Part shown: in pieces, positions 10,252-25,600 of the stretch
Layout of the letters: every line of letters starts with the position of its first letter
Position numbering within the stretch: the stretch's first letter is position 1
Assembly: GCA_950097015.1 (NCBI GenBank)
Contig: CATNEN010000002.1
Coordinates: forward strand, 8,075,501-8,139,500
Direction of reading: 5' to 3'
DNA: 64,000 nt
Source of the DNA: Macrostomum hystrix
Lineage: Eukaryota; Platyhelminthes; Macrostomidae
Position numbers and translations under genes: made by a program
The notes under the pieces: generated by a model
Told to the model about the DNA's origin: nothing
Databases searched by the model: none
The model's input: the letters and a program-made list of their open reading frames with translations, nothing else

Positions 10252-10635
10252 TGTAACAGGGCTTGTCTCTCTACTTTTCTCTCTAATGGTAGCGTATCAC
10301 TCGGCACGAGCGGTTTAACCTTTTAAGGCACTGGCTTACTATTCTCCAGTCTTTGCTGGGCGTTTTCTGTGGATCAGAGGGTCACAGCCTCAAATAACCA
10401 ACTCAACACTTTTCTTCTTCAGTAATAGCTTATTTGCTTTTCGCCACACTGGCACGTTGATTTGTCTCAACTGAATTACACTCGTTTATATACACAAAAG
10501 AAAATGTTTGTTAAAGTAAACGAATTTGACAAAATATTTAAAATATGTTACATATAAAAAATATTTTGCGCATTCAAACAAAAAGCATAGGCACGAATTT
10601 GACTTTAAAGAAATAATAAAAGCATCCCTACTACA
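10252..10635 (-). repeat. Gypsy 5' LTR (right copy)
   Basis: A 384-bp LTR equal in length to the left one and almost identical. In element orientation it is the promoter-bearing LTR. It ends at 10635 and is followed by the ACTG duplication and the resumed satellite. Confidence 0.95.
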
Positions 10636-13600
10636 ACTGAAATATGAGAATGAGTTTGCTGTTATTAACTGGCATAAAGTGGATTGATTGCTACATTTCT
10701 TATTTTACTATTATTGACTTCTCAAATTCAATCTTCCATGCGGAGTTGAAGCCAGCAAGCAGAAAGACTGACACCTGAGAATAGATCCATTTGATCAAAC
10801 TGTGCAGGGTTTCTGGTCTTGCTGGTGGCAAACTCTGCAGAAGCATCTGCCCAACCCCCCACCTCACTACTGATTTGAATGTCACTGAAATATGAGAATG
10901 AGTTTGCTGTTATTAACTGGCATAAAGTGGATTGATTGCTACATTTCTTATTTTACTATTATTGACTTCTCAAATTCAATCTTCCATGCGGAGTTGAAGC
11001 CAGCAAGCAGAAAGACTGACACCTGAGAATAGATCCATTTGATCAAACTGTGCAGGGTTTCTGGTCTTGCTGGTGGCAAACTCTGCAGAAGCATCTGCCC
11101 AACCCCCCACCTCACTACTAATTTTATTGTCACTGAAATATGAGAATGAGTTTGCTGTTATTAACTGGCATAAAGTGGATTGATTGCTACATTTCTTATT
11201 TTACTATTATTGACTTCTCAAATTCAATCTTCCATGCGGAGTTGAAGCCAGCAAGCAGAAAGACTGACACCTGAGAATAGATCCATTTGATCAAACTGTG
11301 CAGGGTTTCTGGTCTTGCTGGTGTCAAACTCTGCAGAAGCATCTGCCCAACCCCCACCTCACTACTAATTTTATTGTCACTGAAATATGAGAATGAGTTT
11401 GCTGTTATTAACTGGCATAAAGTGGATTGATTGCTACATTTCTTATTTTACTATTATTGACTTCTCAAATTCAATCTTCCATGCGGAGTTGAAGCCAGCA
11501 AGCAGAAAGACTGACACCTGAGAATAGATCCATTTGATCAAACTGTGCAGGGTTTCTGGTCTTGCTGGTGTCAAACTCTGCAGAAGCATCTGCCCAACCC
11601 CCACCTCACTACTAATTTTATTGTCACTGAAATATGAGAATGAGTTTGCTGTTATTAACTGGCATAAAGTGGATTGATTGCTACATTTCTTATTTTACTA
11701 TTATTGACTTCTCAAATTCAATCTTCCATGCGGAGTTGAAGCCAGCAAGCAGAAAGACTGACACCTGAGAATAGATCCATTTGATCAAACTGTGCAGGGT
11801 TTCTGGTCTTGCTGGTGGCAAACTCTGCAGAAACATCTGCCCAACCCCCCACCTCACTACTGATTTGAATGTCACTGAAATATGAGAATGAGTTTGCTGT
11901 TATTAACTGGCATAAAGTGGATTGATTGCTACATTTCTTATTTTACTATTATTGACTTCTCAAATTCAATCTTCCATGCGGAGTTGAAGCCAGCAAGCAG
12001 AAAGACTGACACCTGAGAATAGATCCATTTGATCAAACTGTGCAGGGTTTCTGGTCTTGCTGGTGGCAAACTCTGCAGAAGCATCTGCCCAACCCCCCAC
12101 CTCACTACTGATTTGAATGTCACTGAAATATGAGAATGAGTTTGCTGTTATTAACTGGCATAAAGTGGATTGATTGCTACATTTCTTATTTTACTATTAT
12201 TGACTTCTCAAATTCAATCTTCCATGCGGAGTTGAAGCCAGCAAGCAGAAAGACTGACACCTGAGAATAGATCCATTTGATCAAACTGTGCAGGGTTTCT
12301 GGTCTTGCTGGTGGCAAACTCTGCAGAAGCATCTGCCCAACCCCCCACCTCACTACTAATTTTATTGTCACTGAAATATGAGAATGAGTTTGCTGTTATT
12401 AACTGGCATAAAGTGGATTGATTGCTACATTTCTTATTTTACTATTATTGACTTCTCAAATTCAATCTTCCATGCGGAGTTGAAGCCAGCAAGCAGAAAG
12501 ACTGACACCTGAGAATAGATCCATTTGATCAAACTGTGCAGGGTTTCTGGTCTTGCTGGTGTCAAACTCTGCAGAAGCATCTGCCCAACCCCCACCTCAC
12601 TACTAATTTTATTGTCACTGAAATATGAGAATGAGTTTGCTGTTATTAACTGGCATAAAGTGGATTGATTGCTACATTTCTTATTTTACTATTATTGACT
12701 TCTCAAATTCAATCTTCCATGCGGAGTTGAAGCCAGCAAGCAGAAAGACTGACACCTGAGAATAGATCCATTTGATCAAACTGTGCAGGGTTTCTGGTCT
12801 TGCTGGTGTCAAACTCTGCAGAAGCATCTGCCCAACCCCCACCTCACTACTAATTTTATTGTCACTGAAATATGAGAATGAGTTTGCTGTTATTAACTGG
12901 CATAAAGTGGATTGATTGCTACATTTCTTATTTTACTATTATTGACTTCTCAAATTCAATCTTCCATGCGGAGTTGAAGCCAGCAAGCAGAAAGACTGAC
13001 ACCTGAGAATAGATCCATTTGATCAAACTGTGCAGGGTTTCTGGTCTTGCTGGTGGCAAACTCTGCAGAAACATCTGCCCAACCCCCCACCTCACTACTG
13101 ATTTGAATGTCACTGAAATATGAGAATGAGTTTGCTGTTATTAACTGGCATAAAGTGGATTGATTGCTACATTTCTTATTTTACTATTATTGACTTCTCA
13201 AATTCAATCTTCCATGCGGAGTTGAAGCCAGCAAGCAGAAAGACTGACACCTGAGAATAGATCCATTTGATCAAACTGTGCAGGGTTTCTGGTCTTGCTG
13301 GTGGCAAACTCTGCAGAAGCATCTGCCCAACCCCCCACCTCACTACTAATTTTATGTCACTGAAATATGAGAATGAGTTTGCTGTTATTAACTGGCATAA
13401 AGTGGATTGATTGCTACATTTCTTATTTTACTATTATTGACTTCTCAAATTCAATCTTCCATGCGGAGTTGAAGCCAGCAAGCAGAAAGACTGACACCTG
13501 AGAATAGATCCATTTGATCAAACTGTGCAGGGTTTCTGGTCTTGCTGGTGGCAAACTCTGCAGAAAGCATCTGCCCAACCCCCCACCTCACTACTGATTT

Positions 13601-16600
13601 GAATGTCACTGAAATATGAGAATGAGTTTGCTGTTATTAACTGGCATAAAGTGGATTGATTGCTACATTTCTTATTTTACTATTATTGACTTCTCAAATT
13701 CAATCTTCCATGCGGAGTTGAAGCCAGCAAGCAGAAAGACTGACACCTGAGAATAGATCCATTTGATCAAACTGTGCAGGGTTTCTGGTCTTGCTGGTGT
13801 CAAACTCTGCAGAAGCATCTGCCCAACCCCCCACCTCACTACTGATTTGAATGTCACTGAAATATGAGAATGAGTTTGCTGTTATTAACTGGCATAAAGT
13901 GGATTGATTGCTACATTTCTTATTTTACTATTATTGACTTCTCAAATTCAATCTTCCATGCGGAGTTGAAGCCAGCAAGCAGAAAGACTGACACCTGAGA
14001 ATAGATCCATTTGATCAAACTGTGCAGGTTTCTGGTCTTGCTGGTGTCAAACTCTGCAGAAGCATCTGCCCAACCCCCCACCTCACTACTGATTTGAATG
14101 TCACTGAAATATGAGAATGAGTTTGCTGTTATTAACTGGCATAAAGTGGATTGATTGCTACATTTCTTATTTTACTATTATTGACTTCTCAAATTCAATC
14201 TTCCATGCGGAGTTGAAGCCAGCAAGCAGAAAGACTGACACCTGAGAATAGATCCATTTGATCAAACTGTGCAGGGTTTCTGGTCTTGCTGGTGGCAAAC
14301 TCTGCAGAAGCATCTGCCCAACCCCCACCTCACTACTAATTTTATTGTCACTGAAATATGAGAATGAGTTTGCTGTTATTAACTGGCATAAAGTGGATTG
14401 ATTGCTACATTTCTTATTTTACTATTATTGACTTCTCAAATTCAATCTTCCATGCGGAGTTGAAGCCAGCAAGCAGAAAGACTGACACCTGAGAATAGAT
14501 CCATTTGATCAAACTGTGCAGGGTTTCTGGTCTTGCTGGTGGCAAACTCTGCAGAAGCATCTGCCCAACCCCCCACCTCACTACTGATTTGAATGTCACT
14601 GAAATATGAGAATGAGTTTGCTGTTATTAACTGGCATAAAGTGGATTGATTGCTACATTTCTTATTTTACTATTATTGACTTCTCAAATTCAATCTTCCA
14701 TGCGGAGTTGAAGCCAGCAAGCAGAAAGACTGACACCTGAGAATAGATCCATTTGATCAAACTGTGCAGGGTTTCTGGTCTTGCTGGTGGCAAACTCTGC
14801 AGAAGCATCTGCCCAACCCCCCACCTCACTACTAATTTGAATTGTCACTGAAATATGAGAATGAGTTTGCTGTTATTAACTGGCATAAAGTGGATTGATT
14901 GCTACATTTCTTATTTTACTATTATTGACTTCTCAAATTCAATCTTCCATGCGGAGTTGAAGCCAGCAAGCAGAAAGACTGACACCTGAGAATAGATCCA
15001 TTTGATCAAACTGTGCAGGGTTTCTGGTCTTGCTGGTGGCAAACTCTGCAGAAGCATCTGCCCAACCCCCACCTCACTACTAATTTTATTGTCACTGAAA
15101 TATGAGAATGAGTTTGCTGTTATTAACTGGCATAAAGTGGATTGATTGCTACATTTCTTATTTTACTATTATTGACTTCTCAAATTCAATCTTCCATGCG
15201 GAGTTGAAGCCAGCAAGCAGAAAGACTGACACCTGAGAATAGATCCATTTGATCAAACTGTGCAGGGTTTCTGGTCTTGCTGGTGGCAAACTCTGCAGAA
15301 GCATCTGCCCAACCCCCACCTCACTACTAATTTTATTGTCACTGAAATATGAGAATGAGTTTGCTGTTATTAACTGGCATAAAGTGGATTGATTGCTACA
15401 TTTCTTATTTTACTATTATTGACTTCTCAAATTCAATCTTCCATGCGGAGTTGAAGCCAGCAAGCAGAAAGACTGACACCTGAGAATAGATCCATTTGAT
15501 CAAACTGTGCAGGGTTTCTGGTCTTGCTGGTGGCAAACTCTGCAGAAGCATCTGCCCAACCCCCACCTCACTACTAATTTTATTGTCACTGAAATATGAG
15601 AATGAGTTTGCTGTTATTAACTGGCATAAAGTGGATTGATTGCTACATTTCTTATTTTACTATTATTGACTTCTCAAATTCAATCTTCCATGCGGAGTTG
15701 AAGCCAGCAAGCAGAAAGACTGACACCTGAGAATAGATCCATTTGATCAAACTGTGCAGGGTTTCTGGTCTTGCTGGTGGCAAACTCTGCAGAAGCATCT
15801 GCCCAACCCCCACCTCACTACTGATTTGAATGTCACTGAAATATGAGAATGAGTTTGCTGTTATTAACTGGCATAAAGTGGATTGATTGCTACATTTCTT
15901 ATTTTACTATTATTGACTTCTCAAATTCAATCTTCCATGCGGAGTTGAAGCCAGCAAGCAGAAAGACTGACACCTGAGAATAGATCCATTTGATCAAACT
16001 GTGCAGGGTTTCTGGTCTTGCTGGTGGCAAACTCTGCAGAAGCATCTGCCCAACCCCCACCTCACTACTAATTTGATTGTCACTGAAATATGAGAATGAG
16101 TTTGCTGTTATTAACTGGCATAAAGTGGATTGATTGCTACATTTCTTATTTTACTATTATTGACTTCTCAAATTCAATCTTCCATGCGGAGTTGAAGCCA
16201 GCAAGCAGAAAGACTGACACCTGAGAATAGATCCATTTGATCAAACTGTGCAGGGTTTCTGGTCTTGCTGGTGTCAAACTCTGCAGAAGCATCTGCCCAA
16301 CCCCCACCTCACTACTAATTTTAATTGTCACTGAAATATGAGAATGAGTTTGCTGTTATTAACTGGCATAAAGTGGATTGATTGCTACATTTCTTATTTT
16401 ACTATTATTGACTTCTCAAATTCAATCTTCCATGCGGAGTTGAAGCCAGCAAGCAGAAAGACTGACACCTGAGAATAGATCCATTTGATCAAACTGTGCA
16501 GGGTTTCTGGTCTTGCTGGTGGCAAACTCTGCAGAAGCATCTGCCCAACCCCCCACCTCACTACTAATTTTATTGTCACTGAAATATGAGAATGAGTTTG

Positions 16601-19600
16601 CTGTTATTAACTGGCATAAAGTGGATTGATTGCTACATTTCTTATTTTACTATTATTGACTTCTCAAATTCAATCTTCCATGCGGAGTTGAAGCCAGCAA
16701 GCAGAAAGACTGACACCTGAGAATAGATCCATTTGATCAAACTGTGCAGGGTTTCTGGTCTTGCTGGTGTCAAACTCTGCAGAAGCATCTGCCCAACCCC
16801 CCACCTCACTACTAATTTTATTGTCACTGAAATATGAGAATGAGTTTGCTGTTATTAACTGGCATAAAGTGGATTGATTGCTACATTTCTTATTTTACTA
16901 TTATTGACTTCTCAAATTCAATCTTCCATGCGGAGTTGAAGCCAGCAAGCAGAAAGACTGACACCTGAGAATAGATCCATTTGATCAAACTGTGCAGGGT
17001 TTCTGGTCTTGCTGGTGGCAAACTCTGCAGAAGCATCTGCCCAACCCCCCACCTCACTACTAATTTTATTGTCACTGAAATATGAGAATGAGTTTGCTGT
17101 TATTAACTGGCATAAAGTGGATTGATTGCTACATTTCTTATTTTACTATTATTGACTTCTCAAATTCAATCTTCCATGCGGAGTTGAAGCCAGCAAGCAG
17201 AAAGACTGACACCTGAGAATAGATCCATTTGATCAAACTGTGCAGGGTTTCTGGTCTTGCTGGTGTCAAACTCTGCAGAAGCATCTGCCCAACCCCCCAC
17301 CTCACTACTAATTTTATTGTCACTGAAATATGAGAATGAGTTTGCTGTTATTAACTGGCATAAAGTGGATTGATTGCTACATTTCTTATTTTACTATTAT
17401 TGACTTCTCAAATTCAATCTTCCATGCGGAGTTGAAGCCAGCAAGCAGAAAGACTGACACCTGAGAATAGATCCATTTGATCAAACTGTGCAGGGTTTCT
17501 GGTCTTGCTGGTGGCAAACTCTGCAGAAGCATCTGCCCAACCCCCCACCTCACTACTGATTTGAATGTCACTGAAATATGAGAATGAGTTTGCTGTTATT
17601 AACTGGCATAAAGTGGATTGATTGCTACATTTCTTATTTTACTATTATTGACTTCTCAAATTCAATCTTCCATGCGGAGTTGAAGCCAGCAAGCAGAAAG
17701 ACTGACACCTGAGAATAGATCCATTTGATCAAACTGTGCAGGGTTTCTGGTCTTGCTGGTGGCAAACTCTGCAGAAGCATCTGCCCAACCCCCCACCTCA
17801 CTACTAATTTTATTGTCACTGAAATATGAGAATGAGTTTGCTGTTATTAACTGGCATAAAGTGGATTGATTGCTACATTTCTTATTTTACTATTATTGAC
17901 TTCTCAAATTCAATCTTCCATGCGGAGTTGAAGCCAGCAAGCAGAAAGACTGACACCTGAGAATAGATCCATTTGATCAAACTGTGCAGGGTTTCTGGTC
18001 TTGCTGGTGTCAAACTCTGCAGAAGCATCTGCCCAACCCCCACCTCACTACTGATTTGAATGTCACTGAAATATGAGAATGAGTTTGCTGTTATTAACTG
18101 GCATAAAGTGGATTGATTGCTACATTTCTTATTTTACTATTATTGACTTCTCAAATTCAATCTTCCATGCGGAGTTGAAGCCAGCAAGCAGAAAGACTGA
18201 CACCTGAGAATAGATCCATTTGATCAAACTGTGCAGGGTTTCTGGTCTTGCTGGTGGCAAACTCTGCAGAAGCATCTGCCCAACCCCCCACCTCACTACT
18301 GATTTGAATGTCACTGAAATATGAGAATGAGTTTGCTGTTATTAACTGGCATAAAGTGGATTGATTGCTACATTTCTTATTTTACTATTATTGACTTCTC
18401 AAATTCAATCTTCCATGCGGAGTTGAAGCCAGCAAGCAGAAAGACTGACACCTGAGAATAGATCCATTTGATCAAACTGTGCAGGGTTTCTGGTCTTGCT
18501 GGTGGCAAACTCTGCAGAAGCATCTGCCCAACCCCCCACCTCACTACTGATTTGAATGTCACTGAAATATGAGAATGAGTTTGCTGTTATTAACTGGCAT
18601 AAAGTGGATTGATTGCTACATTTCTTATTTTACTATTATTGACTTCTCAAATTCAATCTTCCATGCGGAGTTGAAGCCAGCAAGCAGAAAGACTGACACC
18701 TGAGAATAGATCCATTTGATCAAACTGTGCAGGGTTTCTGGTCTTGCTGGTGGCAAACTCTGCAGAAGCATCTGCCCAACCCCCCACCTCACTACTGATT
18801 TGAATGTCACTGAAATATGAGAATGAGTTTGCTGTTATTAACTGGCATAAAGTGGATTGATTGCTACATTTCTTATTTTACTATTATTGACTTCTCAAAT
18901 TCAATCTTCCATGCGGAGTTGAAGCCAGCAAGCAGAAAGACTGACACCTGAGAATAGATCCATTTGATCAAACTGTGCAGGGTTTCTGGTCTTGCTGGTG
19001 GCAAACTCTGCAGAAGCATCTGCCCAACCCCCCACCTCACTACTGATTTGAATGTCACTGAAATATGAGAATGAGTTTGCTGTTATTAACTGGCATAAAG
19101 TGGATTGATTGCTACATTTCTTATTTTACTATTATTGACTTCTCAAATTCAATCTTCCATGCGGAGTTGAAGCCAGCAAGCAGAAAGACTGACACCTGAG
19201 AATAGATCCATTTGATCAAACTGTGCAGGGTTTCTGGTCTTGCTGGTGTCAAACTCTGCAGAAGCATCTGCCCAACCCCCCACCTCACTACTGATTTGAA
19301 TGTCACTGAAATATGAGAATGAGTTTGCTGTTATTAACTGGCATAAAGTGGATTGATTGCTACATTTCTTATTTTACTATTATTGACTTCTCAAATTCAA
19401 TCTTCCATGCGGAGTTGAAGCCAGCAAGCAGAAAGACTGACACCTGAGAATAGATCCATTTGATCAAACTGTGCAGGGTTTCTGGTCTTGCTGGTGGCAA
19501 ACTCTGCAGAAGCATCTGCCCAACCCCCACCTCACTACTGATTTGAATGTCACTGAAATATGAGAATGAGTTTGCTGTTATTAACTGGCATAAAGTGGAT

Positions 19601-22600
19601 TGATTGCTACATTTCTTATTTTACTATTATTGACTTCTCAAATTCAATCTTCCATGCGGAGTTGAAGCCAGCAAGCAGAAAGACTGACACCTGAGAATAG
19701 ATCCATTTGATCAAACTGTGCAGGGTTTCTGGTCTTGCTGGTGGCAAACTCTGCAGAAGCATCTGCCCAACCCCCACCTCACTACTGATTTGAATGTCAC
19801 TGAAATATGAGAATGAGTTTGCTGTTATTAACTGGCATAAAGTGGATTGATTGCTACATTTCTTATTTTACTATTATTGACTTCTCAAATTCAATCTTCC
19901 ATGCGGAGTTGAAGCCAGCAAGCAGAAAGACTGACACCTGAGAATAGATCCATTTGATCAAACTGTGCAGGGTTTCTGGTCTTGCTGGTGGCAAACTCTG
20001 CAGAAGCATCTGCCCAACCCCCCACCTCACTACTGATTTGAATGTCACTGAAATATGAGAATGAGTTTGCTGTTATTAACTGGCATAAAGTGGATTGATT
20101 GCTACATTTCTTATTTTACTATTATTGACTTCTCAAATTCAATCTTCCATGCGGAGTTGAAGCCAGCAAGCAGAAAGACTGACACCTGAGAATAGATCCA
20201 TTTGATCAAACTGTGCAGGGTTTCTGGTCTTGCTGGTGGCAAACTCTGCAGAAGCATCTGCCCAACCCCCCACCTCACTACTGATTTGAATGTCACTGAA
20301 ATATGAGAATGAGTTTGCTGTTATTAACTGGCATAAAGTGGATTGATTGCTACATTTCTTATTTTACTATTATTGACTTCTCAAATTCAATCTTCCATGC
20401 GGAGTTGAAGCCAGCAAGCAGAAAGACTGACACCTGAGAATAGATCCATTTGATCAAACTGTGCAGGGTTTCTGGTCTTGCTGGTGGCAAACTCTGCAGA
20501 AGCATCTGCCCAACCCCCACCTCACTACTGATTTGAATGTCACTGAAATATGAGAATGAGTTTGCTGTTATTAACTGGCATAAAGTGGATTGATTGCTAC
20601 ATTTCTTATTTTACTATTATTGACTTCTCAAATTCAATCTTCCATGCGGAGTTGAAGCCAGCAAGCAGAAAGACTGACACCTGAGAATAGATCCATTTGA
20701 TCAAACTGTGCAGGGTTTCTGGTCTTGCTGGTGTCAAACTCTGCAGAAGCATCTGCCCAACCCCCACCTCACTACTGATTTGAATGTCACTGAAATATGA
20801 GAATGAGTTTGCTGTTATTAACTGGCATAAAGTGGATTGATTGCTACATTTCTTATTTTACTATTATTGACTTCTCAAATTCAATCTTCCATGCGGAGTT
20901 GAAGCCAGCAAGCAGAAAGACTGACACCTGAGAATAGATCCATTTGATCAAACTGTGCAGGGTTTCTGGTCTTGCTGGTGTCAAACTCTGCAGAAGCATC
21001 TGCCCAACCCCCCACCTCACTACTGATTTGAATGTCACTGAAATATGAGAATGAGTTTGCTGTTATTAACTGGCATAAAGTGGATTGATTGCTACATTTC
21101 TTATTTTACTATTATTGACTTCTCAAATTCAATCTTCCCATGCGGAGTTGAAGCCAGCAAGCAGAAAGACTGACACCTGAGAATAGATCCATTTGATCAA
21201 ACTGTGCAGGGTTTCTGGTCTTGCTGGTGTCAAACTCTGCAGAAGCATCTGCCCAACCCCCACCTCACTACTAATTTTAATTGTCACTGAAATATGAGAA
21301 TGAGTTTGCTGTTATTAACTGGCATAAAGTGGATTGATTGCTACATTTCTTATTTTACTATTATTGACTTCTCAAATTCAATCTTCCATGCGGAGTTGAA
21401 GCCAGCAAGCAGAAAGACTGACACCTGAGAATAGATCCATTTGATCAAACTGTGCAGGGTTTCTGGTCTTGCTGGTGTCAAACTCTGCAGAAGCATCTGC
21501 CCAACCCCCACCTCACTACTGATTTGAATGTCACTGAAATATGAGAATGAGTTTGCTGTTATTAACTGGCATAAAGTGGATTGATTGCTACATTTCTTAT
21601 TTTACTATTATTGACTTCTCAAATTCAATCTTCCATGCGGAGTTGAAGCCAGCAAGCAGAAAGACTGACACCTGAGAATAGATCCATTTGATCAAACTGT
21701 GCAGGGTTTCTGGTCTTGCTGGTGTCAAACTCTGCAGAAGCATCTGCCCAACCCCCCACCTCACTACTGATTTGAATGTCACTGAAATATGAGAATGAGT
21801 TTGCTGTTATTAACTGGCATAAAGTGGATTGATTGCTACATTTCTTATTTTACTATTATTGACTTCTCAAATTCAATCTTCCATGCGGAGTTGAAGCCAG
21901 CAAGCAGAAAGACTGACACCTGAGAATAGATCCATTTGATCAAACTGTGCAGGGTTTCTGGTCTTGCTGGTGGCAAACTCTGCAGAAGCATCTGCCCAAC
22001 CCCCCACCTCACTACTGATTTGAATGTCACTGAAATATGAGAATGAGTTTGCTGTTATTAACTGGCATAAAGTGGATTGATTGCTACATTTCTTATTTTA
22101 CTATTATTGACTTCTCAAATTCAATCTTCCATGCGGAGTTGAAGCCAGCAAGCAGAAAGACTGACACCTGAGAATAGATCCATTTGATCAAACTGTGCAG
22201 GGTTTCTGGTCTTGCTGGTGGCAAACTCTGCAGAAAGCATCTGCCCAACCCCCCACCTCACTACTGATTTGAATGTCACTGAAATATGAGAATGAGTTTG
22301 CTGTTATTAACTGGCATAAAGTGGATTGATTGCTACATTTCTTATTTTACTATTATTGACTTCTCAAATTCAATCTTCCATGCGGAGTTGAAGCCAGCAA
22401 GCAGAAAGACTGACACCTGAGAATAGATCCATTTGATCAAACTGTGCAGGGTTTCTGGTCTTGCTGGTGTCAAACTCTGCAGAAGCATCTGCCCAACCCT
22501 CCACCTCACTACTGATTTGAATGTCACTGAAATATGGAGAATGAGTTTGCTGTTATTAACTGGCATAAAGTGGATTGATTGCTACATTTCTTATTTTACT

Positions 22601-25600
22601 ATTATTGACTTCTCAAATTCAATCTTCCATGCGGAGTGAAGCCAGCAAGCAGAAAGACTGACACCTGAGAATAGATCCATTTGATCAAACTGTGCAGGGT
22701 TTCTGGTCTTGCTGGTGGCAAACTCTGCAGAAGCATCTGCCCAACCCCCCACCTCACTACTGATTTGAATGTCACTGAAATATGAGAATGAGTTTGCTGT
22801 TATTAACTGGCATAAAGTGGATTGATTGCTACATTTCTTATTTTACTATTATTGACTTCTCAAATTCAATCTTCCATGCGGAGTTGAAGCCAGCAAGCAG
22901 AAAGACTGACACCTGAGAATAGATCCATTTGATCAAACTGTGCAGGGTTTCTGGTCTTGCTGGTGGCAAACTCTGCAGAAGCATCTGCCCAACCCCCCAC
23001 CTCACTACTGATTTGAATGTCACTGAAATATGAGAATGAGTTTGCTGTTATTAACTGGCATAAAGTGGATTGATTGCTACATTTCTTATTTTACTATTAT
23101 TGACTTCTCAAATTCAATCTTCCATGCGGAGTTGAAGCCAGCAAGCAGAAAGACTGACACCTGAGAATAGATCCATTTGATCAAACTGTGCAGGGTTTCT
23201 GGTCTTGCTGGTGGCAAACTCTGCAGAAGCATCTGCCCAACCCCCCACCTCACTACTGATTTGAATGTCACTGAAATATGAGAATGAGTTTGCTGTTATT
23301 AACTGGCATAAAGTGGATTGATTGCTACATTTCTTATTTTACTATTATTGACTTCTCAAATTCAATCTTCCATGCGGAGTTGAAGCCAGCAAGCAGAAAG
23401 ACTGACACCTGAGAATAGATCCATTTGATCAAACTGTGCAGGGTTTCTGGTCTTGCTGGTGGCAAACTCTGCAGAAGCATCTGCCCAACCCCCCACCTCA
23501 CTACTGATTTGAATTGTCACTGAAATATGAGAATGAGTTTGCTGTTATTAACTGGCATAAAGTGGATTGATTGCTACATTTCTTATTTTACTATTATTGA
23601 CTTCTCAAATTCAATCTTCCCATGCGGAGTTGAAGCCAGCAAGCAGAAAGACTGACACCTGAGAATAGATCCATTTGATCAAACTGTGCAGGGTTTCTGG
23701 TCTTGCTGGTGGCAAACTCTGCAGAAAGCATCTGCCCAACCCCCACCTCACTACTAATTTTATTGTCACTGAAATATGAGAATGAGTTTGCTGTTATTAA
23801 CTGGCATAAAGTGGATTGATTGCTACATTTCTTATTTTACTATTATTGACTTCTCAAATTCAATCTTCCATGCGGAGTTGAAGCCAGCAAGCAGAAAGAC
23901 TGACACCTGAGAATAGATCCATTTGATCAAACTGTGCAGGGTTTCTGGTCTTGCTGGTGTCAAACTCTGCAGAAGCATCTGCCCAACCCTCCACCTCACT
24001 ACTGAATTTGAATGTCACTGAAATATGAGAATGAGTTTGCTGTTATTAACTGGCATAAAGTGGATTGATTGCTACATTTCTTATTTTACTATTATTGACT
24101 TCTCAAATTCAATCTTCCATGCGGAGTTGAAGCCAGCAAGCAGAAAGACTGACACCTGAGAATAGATCCATTTGATCAAACTGTGCAGGGTTTCTGGTCT
24201 TGCTGGTGGCAAACTCTGCAGAAGCATCTGCCCAACCCCCCACCTCACTACTGAATTTGAATGTCACTGAAATATGAGAATGAGTTTGCTGTTATTAACT
24301 GGCATAAAGTGGATTGATTGCTACATTTCTTATTTTACTATTATTGACTTCTCAAATTCAATCTTCCATGCGGAGTTGAAGCCAGCAAGCAGAAAGACTG
24401 ACACCTGAGAATAGATCCATTTGATCAAACTGTGCAGGGTTTCTGGTCTTGCTGGTGGCAAACTCTGCAGAAGCATCTGCCCAACCCCCCACCTCACTAC
24501 TGATTTGAATGTCACTGAAATATGAGAATGAGTTTGCTGTTATTAACTGGCATAAAGTGGATTGATTGCTACATTTCTTATTTTACTATTATTGACTTCT
24601 CAAATTCAATCTTCCATGCGGAGTTGAAGCCAGCAAGCAGAAAGACTGACACCTGAGAATAGATCCATTTGATCAAACTGTGCAGGGTTTCTGGTCTTGC
24701 TGGTGGCAAACTCTGCAGAAGCATCTGCCCAACCCCCCACCTCACTACTGATTTGAATGTCACTGAAATATGAGAATGAGTTTGCTGTTATTAACTGGCA
24801 TAAAGTGGATTGATTGCTACATTTCTTATTTTACTATTATTGACTTCTCAAATTCAATCTTCCATGCGGAGTTGAAGCCAGCAAGCAGAAAGACTGACAC
24901 CTGAGAATAGATCCATTTGATCAAACTGTGCAGGGTTTCTGGTCTTGCTGGTGTCAAACTCTGCAGAAGCATCTGCCCAACCCCCACCTCACTACTGATT
25001 TGAATGTCACTGAAATATGAGAATGAGTTTGCTGTTATTAACTGGCATAAAGTGGATTGATTGCTACATTTCTTATTTTACTATTATTGACTTCTCAAAT
25101 TCAATCTTCCATGCGGAGTTGAAGCCAGCAAGCAGAAAGACTGACACCTGAGAATAGATCCATTTGATCAAACTGTGCAGGGTTTCTGGTCTTGCTGGTG
25201 GCAAACTCTGCAGAAGCATCTGCCCAACCCCCACCTCACTACTGATTTGAATGTCACTGAAATATGAGAATGAGTTTGCTGTTATTAACTGGCATAAAGT
25301 GGATTGATTGCTACATTTCTTATTTTACTATTATTGACTTCTCAAATTCAATCTTCCATGCGGAGTTGAAGCCAGCAAGCAGAAAGACTGACACCTGAGA
25401 ATAGATCCATTTGATCAAACTGTGCAGGGTTTCTGGTCTTGCTGGTGGCAAACTCTGCAGAAGCATCTGCCCAACCCCCCACCTCACTACTGATTTGAAT
25501 GTCACTGAAATATGAGAATGAGTTTGCTGTTATTAACTGGCATAAAGTGGATTGATTGCTACATTTCTTATTTTACTATTATTGACTTCTCAAATTCAAT

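Larger units (their letters stand above)
4094..10635 (-). mobile_element. Full-length Ty3/Gypsy LTR retrotransposon
   Basis: This is a complete 6542-bp element in minus orientation: two 384-bp LTRs, primer-binding site, gag, pol and polypurine tract. It is flanked by the duplication ACTG (4090-4093 and 10636-10639). Removing the element and one ACTG regenerates a normal satellite unit, so it inserted into the satellite. The LTRs differ at one position that I noticed (T at about 4295 versus C on the right), implying a recent insertion. Domain order protease, reverse transcriptase, RNase H, integrase defines Ty3/Gypsy. All reading frames are open, so it may still be active. Confidence 0.97.
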